From: Actinomycetota bacterium
GTDB lineage: Bacteria > Actinomycetota > Actinomycetes > Streptosporangiales > Streptosporangiaceae
Direction of reading: 5' to 3'
DNA length: 5,275 nucleotides
NCBI GenBank assembly: GCA_003140115.1
Contig: PLIQ01000071.1
Coordinates: 18,789-24,063, forward strand
Under the pieces are notes generated by a model. It saw only the letters and a program-made list of their open reading frames with translations. It ran no database searches and was not told the DNA's origin. Every line of letters begins with the position of its first letter. The first letter of the stretch is position 1. The translations under genes and the position numbers were made by a program. This document shows positions 1-5,048 of this stretch, piece by piece.

Positions 1-713
1 CGTACTGGTCGGCCAACCTGGGCGGCACGATCGCGCTGCTCGAAGCGATGCGCGAGATCGGCGTGCGCACGATCGTGTTCTCCTCCACCGCCGCGGTCTA
101 CGGCGAGCCGGAACGCACGCCCATCACCGAGACCGACCCCACCCGCCCGACCAGCCCCTACGGCGCGTCCAAGCTGGCCGTCGACACCACGCTGACCGAG
201 TTCGCCCGGCTGTACGGGTTCGGGGCCGTCAGCCTGCGCTACTTCAACGTGGCCGGCGCGCACCGGGCGGCCGACGGCACCTGGTTCGGCGAGCGGCACC
301 ACCCGGAGACCCACCTGATCCCGAACGTGCTGGCCAGCGTGACCGCGGGCCGCCGGGTGCAGGTCTTCGGCGACGACTACCCGACCCCGGACGGGACCTG
401 CATCCGGGACTACATCCACGTCACCGACCTGGCCGACGCGCACCTGCGCGCGCTCGCGGCCAGCCCGCACGGGCAGCACCGCGTGTACAACCTGGGCGAC
501 GGGACCGGCTACTCGGTCCGCCAGGTGATCGACGTGTGCGCCGAGGTGACCGGCACCGAGATCGGCGTCGACGTGACCGCGCGGCGGCCCGGCGACCCGG
601 CCGTGCTGGTCGCCTCCTCCGAGCGGATCTCGGCCGAGCTGGGCTGGCACGCGGAGCGCGACCTGCGGGCCATGGCCGCCGACGCCTGGGCGTTCACCCA
701 GGCTCGCAGGTGA
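1..713 (+). CDS. galE: UDP-glucose 4-epimerase, 3' part (N-terminus outside window)
   Basis: GalE interconverts UDP-glucose and UDP-galactose with bound NAD+ in the cytoplasm, as part of the Leloir pathway. The frame is already open at base 3 (it reads [16 protein letters not shown]), so about 236 residues are present and roughly the first 80-90, with the GxxGxxG dinucleotide motif, lie upstream. The extended-SDR signature is clear: SSTAAVYG at fragment residues 27-34 supplies the catalytic Ser/Thr (Thr29), and YGASK at 53-57 supplies the catalytic Tyr53 and Lys57. LRYFNVAGA and the C-terminal GDPAVLVAS and ELGW blocks are typical of GalE. Leu202 of the fragment (bases 606-608) aligns by eye with the residue that in E. 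coli (Tyr299) and human (Cys307) GalE gates acceptance of N-acetylated sugars, so substrate range cannot be assumed. The stop TGA overlaps the galK start. It is the first visible gene of the gal operon. Confidence 0.95.
   Translation, partial: YWSANLGGTIALLEAMREIGVRTIVFSSTAAVYGEPERTPITETDPTRPTSPYGASKLAVDTTLTEFARLYGFGAVSLRYFNVAGAHRAADGTWFGERHHPETHLIPNVLASVTAGRRVQVFGDDYPTPDGTCIRDYIHVTDLADAHLRALAASPHGQHRVYNLGDGTGYSVRQVIDVCAEVTGTEIGVDVTARRPGDPAVLVASSERISAELGWHAERDLRAMAADAWAFTQARR
710..713 (+). promoter_or_regulatory. galE/galK stop-start overlap (GTGA)
   Basis: The galK start GTG (710-712) shares bases with the galE stop TGA (711-713). The absence of a convincing Shine-Dalgarno in front of it suggests galK is translated by ribosomes terminating on galE, which would keep epimerase and kinase output linked. 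Confidence 0.75.
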
Positions 714-1873
714 GCCCTTCGGCTGACGCGGTACTGGAGCTGTTCCGGTCGCGGTTCGGCGGGACGGCCGACGGGGTGTGGGTGGCGCCGGGGCGGGCCA
801 ACCTGATGGGTGAGCACACCGACTACAACGAGGGGTTCGTGCTTCCGTTCGCGCTCGGGCAGGGCATCGCGGCCGCCGCGAGCCGCCGGAGCGACCGGCG
901 GCTGGTGGTGTACTCGGCCCAGGAGCCGGACGCGGTGCTCGACGTTGTTCTGGCCGACTTGGCGCCGGGCCAGGTCACCGGGTGGGCCGCCTACCCGGCC
1001 GGGGTGGCCTGGTCGCTGGCCGCGGCGGGTTACGAGGTGCCGGGGGCGTGCCTGGCGATCGACTCCGACGTGCCCGCGGGCGCGGGCCTGTCCTCCTCGG
1101 CCGCGCTGGAATGCGCCACCGCGCTCGCCCTGACCGAGCTGGCCGGGGCCGGGCTGGCCGGTGACCGGCGCGAGCTGGCCGCGATCGCCCGGCGGGCCGA
1201 GAACGACTTCGCCGGGGTGCCGTCCGGGATCATGGACCAGTCCGCGTCACTGCTCGGCGAGCGCGGCCGCGCACTGCTGCTCGACTGCCGCTCGCTGGAG
1301 ACCTCCCAGGTCCCGTTCGACCCGGCCGCGTCGGGCGCGCAGCTGCTGCTGATCAACACCCGGGCCAGGCACCAGCTGACCGCCGGGGCGTACGCGGAGC
1401 GGCGCGCCGAGTGCGAACAGGCCGCGCGGCTGCTCGGGGTTCCTTCCTTGAGATACCTAACGGCCGTGGCTGACACCAGCCGGCTCACCGATCCAGTCTT
1501 GCGGCGGCGGGCCCGCCACGTGGTGACCGATGACCAGCGGGTGCTGGAGGTCGTCGCGTTGCTGAGATCGGGGTCGGCAGACGCGTACCCGCAGATCGGG
1601 CGGCTGCTGACCCAGGCGCACGTGTCGCTGCGGGACGACTTCGAGATCTCCTGGCCCGAAGCGGACGTGACGGTCGATGCGGCGCTGGCGGCGGGCGCGC
1701 TCGGGGCCCGCATGATCGGCGGCGGGTTCGGCGGCTCGGTGCTCGCGCTGGTCGGCTCGGCGGCGGAGGTGCGCGCCGCGGTGGCCGAGGCGTTCTCCCG
1801 GCGCTCGTGGACCGCGCCGCAGTTCCTGTCGGCCGTTCCGTCCGATAGCGCGCGGCGGGTGGCATTAGGGTGA
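710..1873 (+). CDS. galK: galactokinase (GHMP kinase family)
   Basis: Phosphorylates alpha-D-galactose to galactose-1-phosphate with ATP, the first committed Leloir step. I choose the GTG at 710 because it sits in the galE stop (GTGA, 4-base overlap) and gives 387 residues, close to the 382 of E. coli GalK; the longer open frame from 536 would run through galE. The galactokinase signature [13 protein letters not shown] is at residues 28-40. The GHMP phosphate-binding motif [11 protein letters not shown] is at 122-132. The catalytic-base region GIMDQ has Asp176. The third motif, MIGGGFGGS, is at 335-343. All expected motifs are intact, so the enzyme should be active. No strong Shine-Dalgarno precedes the GTG (only AGG bases 701-702 and 708-710 nearby), consistent with translational coupling to galE. 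Oddities are a run of uncommon codons at 1439-1459 (including AGA and CTA), a second AGA at 1565 and a TTA codon two codons before the stop codon. Confidence 0.96.
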   Translation: MSPSADAVLELFRSRFGGTADGVWVAPGRANLMGEHTDYNEGFVLPFALGQGIAAAASRRSDRRLVVYSAQEPDAVLDVVLADLAPGQVTGWAAYPAGVAWSLAAAGYEVPGACLAIDSDVPAGAGLSSSAALECATALALTELAGAGLAGDRRELAAIARRAENDFAGVPSGIMDQSASLLGERGRALLLDCRSLETSQVPFDPAASGAQLLLINTRARHQLTAGAYAERRAECEQAARLLGVPSLRYLTAVADTSRLTDPVLRRRARHVVTDDQRVLEVVALLRSGSADAYPQIGRLLTQAHVSLRDDFEISWPEADVTVDAALAAGALGARMIGGGFGGSVLALVGSAAEVRAAVAEAFSRRSWTAPQFLSAVPSDSARRVALG

Positions 1874-1880
1874 GTTCTCT

Positions 1881-1886
1881 AGGAGG
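1881..1886 (+). promoter_or_regulatory. strong ribosome binding site for the amidohydrolase
   Basis: AGGAGG is a full Shine-Dalgarno match, with 5 bases between it and the GTG at 1892. It decides the start of the M20 gene and lies within the 18-base gap after galK. The gene therefore has its own initiation signal while probably sharing the gal transcript. I see no convincing promoter in this gap. Confidence 0.85.
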
Positions 1887-1891
1887 CAGCG

Positions 1892-3076
1892 GTGGACGTA
1901 CGGGATGAGGCGGCACGGATCTCCGGCGAGATCGCCGAGCTGCGGCACGCGATTCACCGCGAGCCCGAGATCGGCCTGGACCTGCCGAAGACCCAGGCCA
2001 AGGTGCTGGCCGCCCTGGACGGGCTGCCGCTGGAGATCAGCACCGGGCAGGGGCTGAGCTCGGTCACCGCCGTCCTGCGCGGAGGGCCGGGGCCGGTCGT
2101 GCTGCTGCGCGGGGACATGGACGCGCTGCCGGTGACCGAAGAGACCGGCCTGCCCTACGCGTCGGTGATCCCGGGCGCGATGCACGCCTGCGGGCACGAC
2201 CTGCACACCGCGATGCTGGCCGGCGCCGCCCGGTTGCTGTCGGCCCGGCAGGTGCCCGGGACGGTGATCTTCATGTTCCAGCCGGGCGAGGAGGGCTACG
2301 CCGGGGCCCGGCAGATGATCGAGGAACGGGTCCTGGAGGCGGCGGGTTCGCGGCCGGTTGCCGCCTACGGCCTGCACGTGACGTCGCAACGGCTGCCGTG
2401 CGGGACGTTCTCCACCCGGCCCGGCGCGATGCTGGCCGCCGCGGACCAGATCACGGTGACCGTGCACGGGCGGGGCGGGCACGCCTCGACGCCGCACCAC
2501 GCCGCGGACCCGATCCCGGTCGCGTGCGAGATGGTGACCGCGTTGCAGACGCTGGTGACCAGGAAGTTCGACGTGTTCGATCCGGTGGTGATCACCGTGG
2601 GCAGCTTCCACGCCGGGACCGTCGACAACGTGATCCCGGACGAGGCCCGGTTCTGGGCCACGGCCCGCTCGTTCAGCGAGGCGTCCCGCGGCAAGCTGGC
2701 CGAACTGGTGCCGCGGCTGATCGGGGACATCGCGCGCGGGCACGGGCTGACCGCCGACGCCATCTACGACGTGGGGTACCCGGTGACGGTCAACGACGCG
2801 GTGGAGGCGGCGTTCGCGGGCGAGACGATCGCGGAGGTGTTCGGGGCCGAGCGCGGCGAGCGGGCCGAGTTCCCGCTCACCGGGGCCGAGGACTTCTCGT
2901 TTGTCCTGGAGCAGGTGCCAGGGGCGTTCGTGATGCTGGGCGCCTGCCCGCCGGGGACCGACCCGGCGACCGCCCCGAGCAACCACTCGGCGCACGCGGT
3001 GTTCGACGACGCGGCCCTGGCCGACGGCACCGCGCTGTATGCCGAACTGGCCCTGCGCCGGCTGGCCGCCGGTTAA
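1892..3076 (+). CDS. M20-family (M20D-like) metallo-amidohydrolase / N-acyl-amino-acid hydrolase
   Basis: A 394-residue cytoplasmic enzyme of the M20 peptidase/amidohydrolase superfamily, which includes hippurate hydrolases, N-acyl-L-amino acid amidohydrolases and plant IAA-amino acid hydrolases; these cleave an acyl or aryl amide from an amino acid using a dinuclear metal centre. The characteristic blocks are present in order: HREPEIG (22-28), LRGDMDALP (72-80), MHACGHDLHT (97-106), FQPGEEG (129-135), the lid/dimerisation domain beginning near ADQITVTVHGRGGHAST (184-200) and ending near 298, GAEDFSF (331-337) and SNHSAHA (363-369). Expected metal ligands are Cys100, His102, Glu134, His162 and His365, with Glu133 as the likely general base; all are present. 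No signal peptide is visible. Length is normal for the family. The start is GTG behind an AGGAGG site. It lies 18 bp after galK, so it is probably co-transcribed with the gal genes. The natural substrate cannot be told from sequence, and a role in galactose metabolism is not evident. Confidence 0.9.
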   Translation: MDVRDEAARISGEIAELRHAIHREPEIGLDLPKTQAKVLAALDGLPLEISTGQGLSSVTAVLRGGPGPVVLLRGDMDALPVTEETGLPYASVIPGAMHACGHDLHTAMLAGAARLLSARQVPGTVIFMFQPGEEGYAGARQMIEERVLEAAGSRPVAAYGLHVTSQRLPCGTFSTRPGAMLAAADQITVTVHGRGGHASTPHHAADPIPVACEMVTALQTLVTRKFDVFDPVVITVGSFHAGTVDNVIPDEARFWATARSFSEASRGKLAELVPRLIGDIARGHGLTADAIYDVGYPVTVNDAVEAAFAGETIAEVFGAERGERAEFPLTGAEDFSFVLEQVPGAFVMLGACPPGTDPATAPSNHSAHAVFDDAALADGTALYAELALRRLAAG

Positions 3077-3101
3077 GCATGACAGGGCCGCCTGGCAGAA
3101 T
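3073..3101 (+). promoter_or_regulatory. putative leaderless promoter of the AraC-type gene
   Basis: A -10-like hexamer CAGAAT (3096-3101) ends 6 bases before the ATG at 3108, which would place the transcription start on or next to the start codon. A weak -35-like TTAAGC (3073-3078) lies 17 bases upstream and overlaps the TAA stop of the amidohydrolase. No Shine-Dalgarno is usable: the GGGG run lies only 2 bases before the ATG. This is the usual look of an actinobacterial leaderless promoter, but it is read by eye only. Confidence 0.5.
3080..3097 (+). promoter_or_regulatory. imperfect dyad in the AraC-gene promoter, candidate operator
   Basis: TGaCAGG-GCCG-CCTGgCA is an 18-base dyad with one mismatched pair, centred between the proposed -35 (3073-3078) and -10 (3096-3101) elements. 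A second inverted repeat, CATGAC (3078-3083) and GTCATG (3105-3110), brackets the -10 and ends on the start codon. Such positions suit a repressor or autoregulator. The arms are short and GC-rich, so chance is a real alternative. Confidence 0.3.
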
Positions 3102-3107
3102 GGGGTC

Positions 3108-3566
3108 ATGAGCGCCGACCTGGATGAGCTGCGCCGGCTACGCCGGGCCCGCGACCGGATGGACCGCGAGTACGCGCAGCCGCTCGACGTGCCGGCGCTC
3201 GCCCGCACGGCGCTGATGTCGCCGGCGCACTTCAGCCGGCGCTTCCGCGAGGCGTACTCCGAGACGCCGTACTCCTACCTCATGACCCGGCGCATCGAGC
3301 GGGCCAAGGCGCTGCTGCGCCGCGGCGACCTGAGCGTGACGGACGTCTGCTTCGCGGTCGGCTGCTCGAGCCTGGGCTCGTTCTCCGCCCGGTTCAGTGA
3401 ACTCGTCGGCGAGGCGCCGTCCATGTACCGCGCCCGCAACCACGACGAAGTCCGTGGCATGTCGGCCTGCCAGGCGATGCTGACCACCCGGCCGCAGCGG
3501 GCCCGGACCGGGGGCGGGCAGAAGAAATCAGTTTCTGAGAAGCGCCCGGTCGCCGCGCCCGCCTAG
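3108..3566 (+). CDS. small AraC/XylS-type transcriptional regulator (HTH domain only)
   Basis: A 152-residue protein consisting of an AraC-type double helix-turn-helix with short ends. The first HTH covers about residues 26-58 (LDVPALARTALMSPAHFSRR, then FREAYSETPYSYL). The long linker helix is about 60-72 (RRIERAKALLRRG). The second HTH with the family signature is about 76-108 (DVCFAVGCSSLGSFSARF, ending in GEAPSMYR). There is no N-terminal cupin or other effector domain, so a ligand, if any, must be sensed some other way. The tail (about 125-152) is basic and low in complexity. The ATG at 3108 is chosen because homology begins right after it and a promoter-like hexamer lies 6 bases upstream; the frame is open further up but would overlap the amidohydrolase gene. 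It is followed after 10 bp by a VOC gene. Small AraC proteins beside VOC genes recur in actinomycetes, so it probably regulates that neighbour. The effector is unknown. Confidence 0.9.
   Translation: MSADLDELRRLRRARDRMDREYAQPLDVPALARTALMSPAHFSRRFREAYSETPYSYLMTRRIERAKALLRRGDLSVTDVCFAVGCSSLGSFSARFSELVGEAPSMYRARNHDEVRGMSACQAMLTTRPQRARTGGGQKKSVSEKRPVAAPA
3523..3541 (+). promoter_or_regulatory. AT-rich overlapping dyads upstream of the VOC gene, candidate operator
   Basis: Three short inverted repeats overlap here: AGAAA-TCAG-TTTCT (3523-3536), TCAG-TTT-CTGA (3528-3538) and TTCT-G-AGAA (3533-3541). The block is a clear AT-rich island in otherwise very GC-rich coding sequence, inside the low-complexity tail of the AraC-type gene. 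It sits about 36-54 bases before the proposed VOC transcription start, just upstream of a -35 position that has no recognisable hexamer. That is where an AraC-family activator would be expected to bind. Confidence 0.4.
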
Positions 3567-3569
3567 CAT
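3564..3569 (+). promoter_or_regulatory. putative leaderless -10 element of the VOC gene
   Basis: TAGCAT matches the TAnnnT core and ends 7 bases before the ATG at 3577, so transcription would start at or next to the start codon. Its first three bases are the stop codon of the AraC-type gene. The only purine run (AGGG, 3571-3574) is 2 bases from the ATG, too close to act as a Shine-Dalgarno. No -35 is recognisable at 3541-3546, which suggests a need for an activator. Confidence 0.5.
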
Positions 3570-3576
3570 CAGGGCC

Positions 3577-3993
3577 ATGAACACTTCAATTAGCGGCGTG
3601 CACGTCACCGTCGACGACGTCGACGCCGCCCTCAGCTTTTATCGCGACACCCTCGGGCTGACGGTCCGCAACGAGGTCGCCAACGGAGGCTTCCGCTGGA
3701 TCACCCTGGTCACCGACAGCCAGCCCGAGATCGCCATCGTGCTGTCCGAGCCGCACGCGGGCCGCTCCCAGGAGGACGGGGACGCCCTCGCGGCCTTGCT
3801 GGCCAAGGGCGTGCTGCCCATGATCCAGCTTCGCGCCGACGACCTCGACGCGACCTTCGACAAGATCGCCGGCGCGCCCGGAGTCGAGGTGCTGCAGGAG
3901 CCCACCGATCAGTTCTGGGGCGTCCGGGACTTCGCGGTGCGTGACCCGGCGGGCAACATGGTCCGCGTCGAGCAGGGCGCCGGGCAGGGCTAG
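3577..3993 (+). CDS. VOC family protein (glyoxalase/bleomycin resistance fold)
   Basis: A 138-residue cytoplasmic protein with the two beta-alpha-beta-beta-beta modules of the vicinal oxygen chelate superfamily. Module 1 runs from GVHVTVDDVDAALSFYRDTL (7-26) to about 57; module 2 runs from MIQLRADDLDATFDKI (82-97) to FAVRDPAGNMVRVEQ (119-133). VOC members include glyoxalase I, extradiol dioxygenases and drug-binding resistance proteins; many short ones are uncharacterised. The positions that carry metal ligands in glyoxalase I appear to be His9, Glu51, Gln84 and Glu132 by eye. The Gln at the usual second His makes a classical glyoxalase I unlikely, and the protein may bind metal differently or only bind a ligand. 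The start codons (ATG AAC ACT TCA ATT) are AT-rich, as is common for leaderless genes. It lies 10 bp after the AraC-type gene and converges on mdh. Exact substrate unknown. Confidence 0.9.
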   Translation: MNTSISGVHVTVDDVDAALSFYRDTLGLTVRNEVANGGFRWITLVTDSQPEIAIVLSEPHAGRSQEDGDALAALLAKGVLPMIQLRADDLDATFDKIAGAPGVEVLQEPTDQFWGVRDFAVRDPAGNMVRVEQGAGQG

Positions 3994-3994
3994 G

Positions 3995-4028
3995 CCGTTA
4001 CAGGCTGGCGACCGTTACAGGCTGGCGA
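3995..4028. repeat. perfect 17-bp tandem duplication at the VOC/mdh convergent junction
   Basis: CCGTTACAGGCTGGCGA occurs at 3995-4011 and again, with no spacer, at 4012-4028. The second copy carries the mdh stop codon and its last four codons (minus strand); the first copy is the same sequence repeated beyond the stop. Each copy therefore contains an mdh-like stop (TTA at 3998-4000 and 4015-4017). Removing one copy would leave the two convergent genes 4 bp apart instead of 21. No hairpin terminator is visible in the gap. Confidence 0.95.
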
Positions 4029-4971
4029 CGTCCGCTTGCTTGGCGCGGACGGCGTCGGCGGCGGCGTGCAGGGCGGCCAGTTCGGTCTCGGTGAGGTCGC
4101 GCTCGACGATGCGGCGGACGCCGACCGCGCCGATCTCGGCCTCCACGCCCAGGTAGACGCCGGAGATCCCGTACTCGCCGTCGACCCAGGCGCAGACCGG
4201 CATGATCGCGCCGGCGTCCTCGGCCACCGCGCGGGCCATCCGGGCCGCGGCGGCGGACGGGGCGTAGTACGCCGAGCCGGTCTTGAGCAGCGCGACGATC
4301 TCGCCGCCGCCGTTCCGGGTCCGGGTGACCAGTTCCTCGACCTCGCCGGTGGGCAGCAGGTCGGCCAGCGGACGGCCGTCGACGGTGCAGGCCGAGGGCA
4401 CCGGGACCATCGTGTCGCCGTGCGAGCCGAGGGTCAGGGTGCGGACCGAGCCGACCGGGACGCCGAGCTTTTCCGCCACGAAGTAGCTGAACCGGGCGGT
4501 GTCGAGCATGCCGGCCTGGCCCATCACCCGGTGGTGCGGGAAGCCGGAGACCTTGGCGGCCAGCGCGGTCATCTCGTCCAGCGGGTTGGACACCACGATC
4601 AGCACCGCGTCCGGCGCGTACTTGGCGACGTTCTCCACCACGCTGCGGACGATCTTGGCGTTGGTCTCGATCAGGTCCATCCGGCTCATGCCCGGCTTGC
4701 GCGGCAGGCCGGCGGTGACGATCACGATGTTCGACCCGGCGATCGCCTCGTAGCCCTCGCCGCCCAGGCCGGTGGTCTGGCCGGTCACCTTGGTCTCGAA
4801 GCCCTCCACCGGGCGCGACTGGTTCATGTCCAGGGCCAGCCCCTCGGGCTTGCCCTCGACGATGTCGGTGAGCACGACCTCGTCGAAGATGTCGTACTCG
4901 GCCAGCCGCTGCGCGGTGGTGGAGCCGTAGAACCCGGCGCCGACGACGGTTACCTTGCCCTTACGTGCCAT
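4015..4971 (-). CDS. mdh: NAD-dependent malate dehydrogenase (LDH-like type)
   Basis: Oxidises L-malate to oxaloacetate with NAD+ in the TCA cycle; cytoplasmic, 318 residues. The N-terminal Rossmann motif VVGAGFYGS (9-17) has Gly11/13/16, and Asp36 after the second strand favours NAD+ over NADP+. The substrate loop GLPRKPGMSRMDL (88-100) has Arg91 where lactate dehydrogenases carry Gln, which identifies malate rather than lactate as substrate, and Arg97. SNPLDEMT (128-135), LDTAR (156-160, Asp157 and Arg160) and GSHGD (182-186, His184) complete the active site. All key residues are intact. The start is the ATG at 4969-4971, because the family N-terminus begins there and AGGAG lies 9 bases upstream; an in-frame ATG at 5025 would add 18 residues unlike the family. 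Residues 64-76 (GQTTGLGGEGYEA) seem about six residues longer than I expect there. It follows icd by 77 bp on the same strand. Confidence 0.95.
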   Translation of the reverse strand: MARKGKVTVVGAGFYGSTTAQRLAEYDIFDEVVLTDIVEGKPEGLALDMNQSRPVEGFETKVTGQTTGLGGEGYEAIAGSNIVIVTAGLPRKPGMSRMDLIETNAKIVRSVVENVAKYAPDAVLIVVSNPLDEMTALAAKVSGFPHHRVMGQAGMLDTARFSYFVAEKLGVPVGSVRTLTLGSHGDTMVPVPSACTVDGRPLADLLPTGEVEELVTRTRNGGGEIVALLKTGSAYYAPSAAAARMARAVAEDAGAIMPVCAWVDGEYGISGVYLGVEAEIGAVGVRRIVERDLTETELAALHAAADAVRAKQADVASL

Positions 4972-5048
4972 GCTGAGGTTCTCCTGTGGTGGGTCCTTAC
5001 GGGTGGGCATGCCCGGGGCACGCACTACGGCCGTTCGGAATAATGGTT
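4972..5048 (-). other. icd-mdh intergenic spacer
   Basis: The 77-base spacer holds, in the direction of transcription, an AT-rich start (TTAAAACCATTATT, beginning with the last bases of icd), then short palindromes (ACGGCCGT at 5027-5034; TGCCC-G-GGGCA at 5010-5020; GGGCATGCCC at 5005-5014) and finally the mdh Shine-Dalgarno. TTAAAA (5045-5050) could be a -35 for a weak CGTAGT (5022-5027, 17-base spacer), so mdh might have its own start site. None of the palindromes has a loop or U-tract typical of an intrinsic terminator, so read-through from icd is likely. Confidence 0.4.
4981..4985 (-). promoter_or_regulatory. ribosome binding site of mdh
   Basis: On the minus strand AGGAG is followed by 9 bases and then the ATG of mdh. 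It supports the start at 4971 over the upstream in-frame ATG at 5025, which has nothing comparable. Confidence 0.8.

Noticed and set aside
536..709. Upstream extension of galK
   Set aside because: The extension is Arg-rich, overlaps galE out of frame, and the GTG at 710 gives the normal galactokinase length and N-terminus.
1866..1871. TAGGGT as a promoter -10 for the amidohydrolase
   Set aside because: It fits TAnnnT only loosely, shows no -35, and the gene has a strong Shine-Dalgarno 18 bp behind galK, which is better explained by co-transcription.
3049..3089. GGCCCTG (3049-3055) and CAGGGCC (3083-3089) inverted repeat as a terminator after the amidohydrolase
   Set aside because: The 7-bp stem has a 27-base loop, begins inside the coding sequence and is not followed by a U-tract; short GC-rich repeats arise easily by chance here.
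3039..3107. Upstream extension of the AraC-type gene into the amidohydrolase gene
   Set aside because: The added residues do not resemble the family and overlap conserved coding sequence; a promoter-like hexamer lies directly before the ATG at 3108.
1865..3208. 447-residue open frame on the minus strand opposite the amidohydrolase
   Set aside because: Its translation is Arg/Gly/His/Pro-rich low-complexity sequence without family motifs, while the plus strand encodes a complete M20 enzyme. Long antisense frames are expected in DNA with such high third-position GC.
3995..4028. The 17-bp repeat as the start of a CRISPR array or an attachment site
   Set aside because: There are only two head-to-tail copies with no spacer, and no cas, integrase or tRNA gene is present.
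5005..5020. GGGCATGCCC and TGCCC-G-GGGCA palindromes as a terminator or riboswitch
   Set aside because: The arms share bases, leave no room for a loop and have no U-tract; no larger fold or conserved aptamer pattern is apparent.
4972..5025. 18-residue N-terminal extension of malate dehydrogenase
   Set aside because: The family starts at the MARKGKVTVVGAG region and AGGAG is correctly spaced only for the ATG at 4971.
4036..5043. 335-residue open frame on the plus strand opposite mdh
   Set aside because: The composition (Gly/Asp/His/Val/Gln/Arg repeats) is that of a shadow of the mdh codons, and mdh has all catalytic residues and a Shine-Dalgarno.
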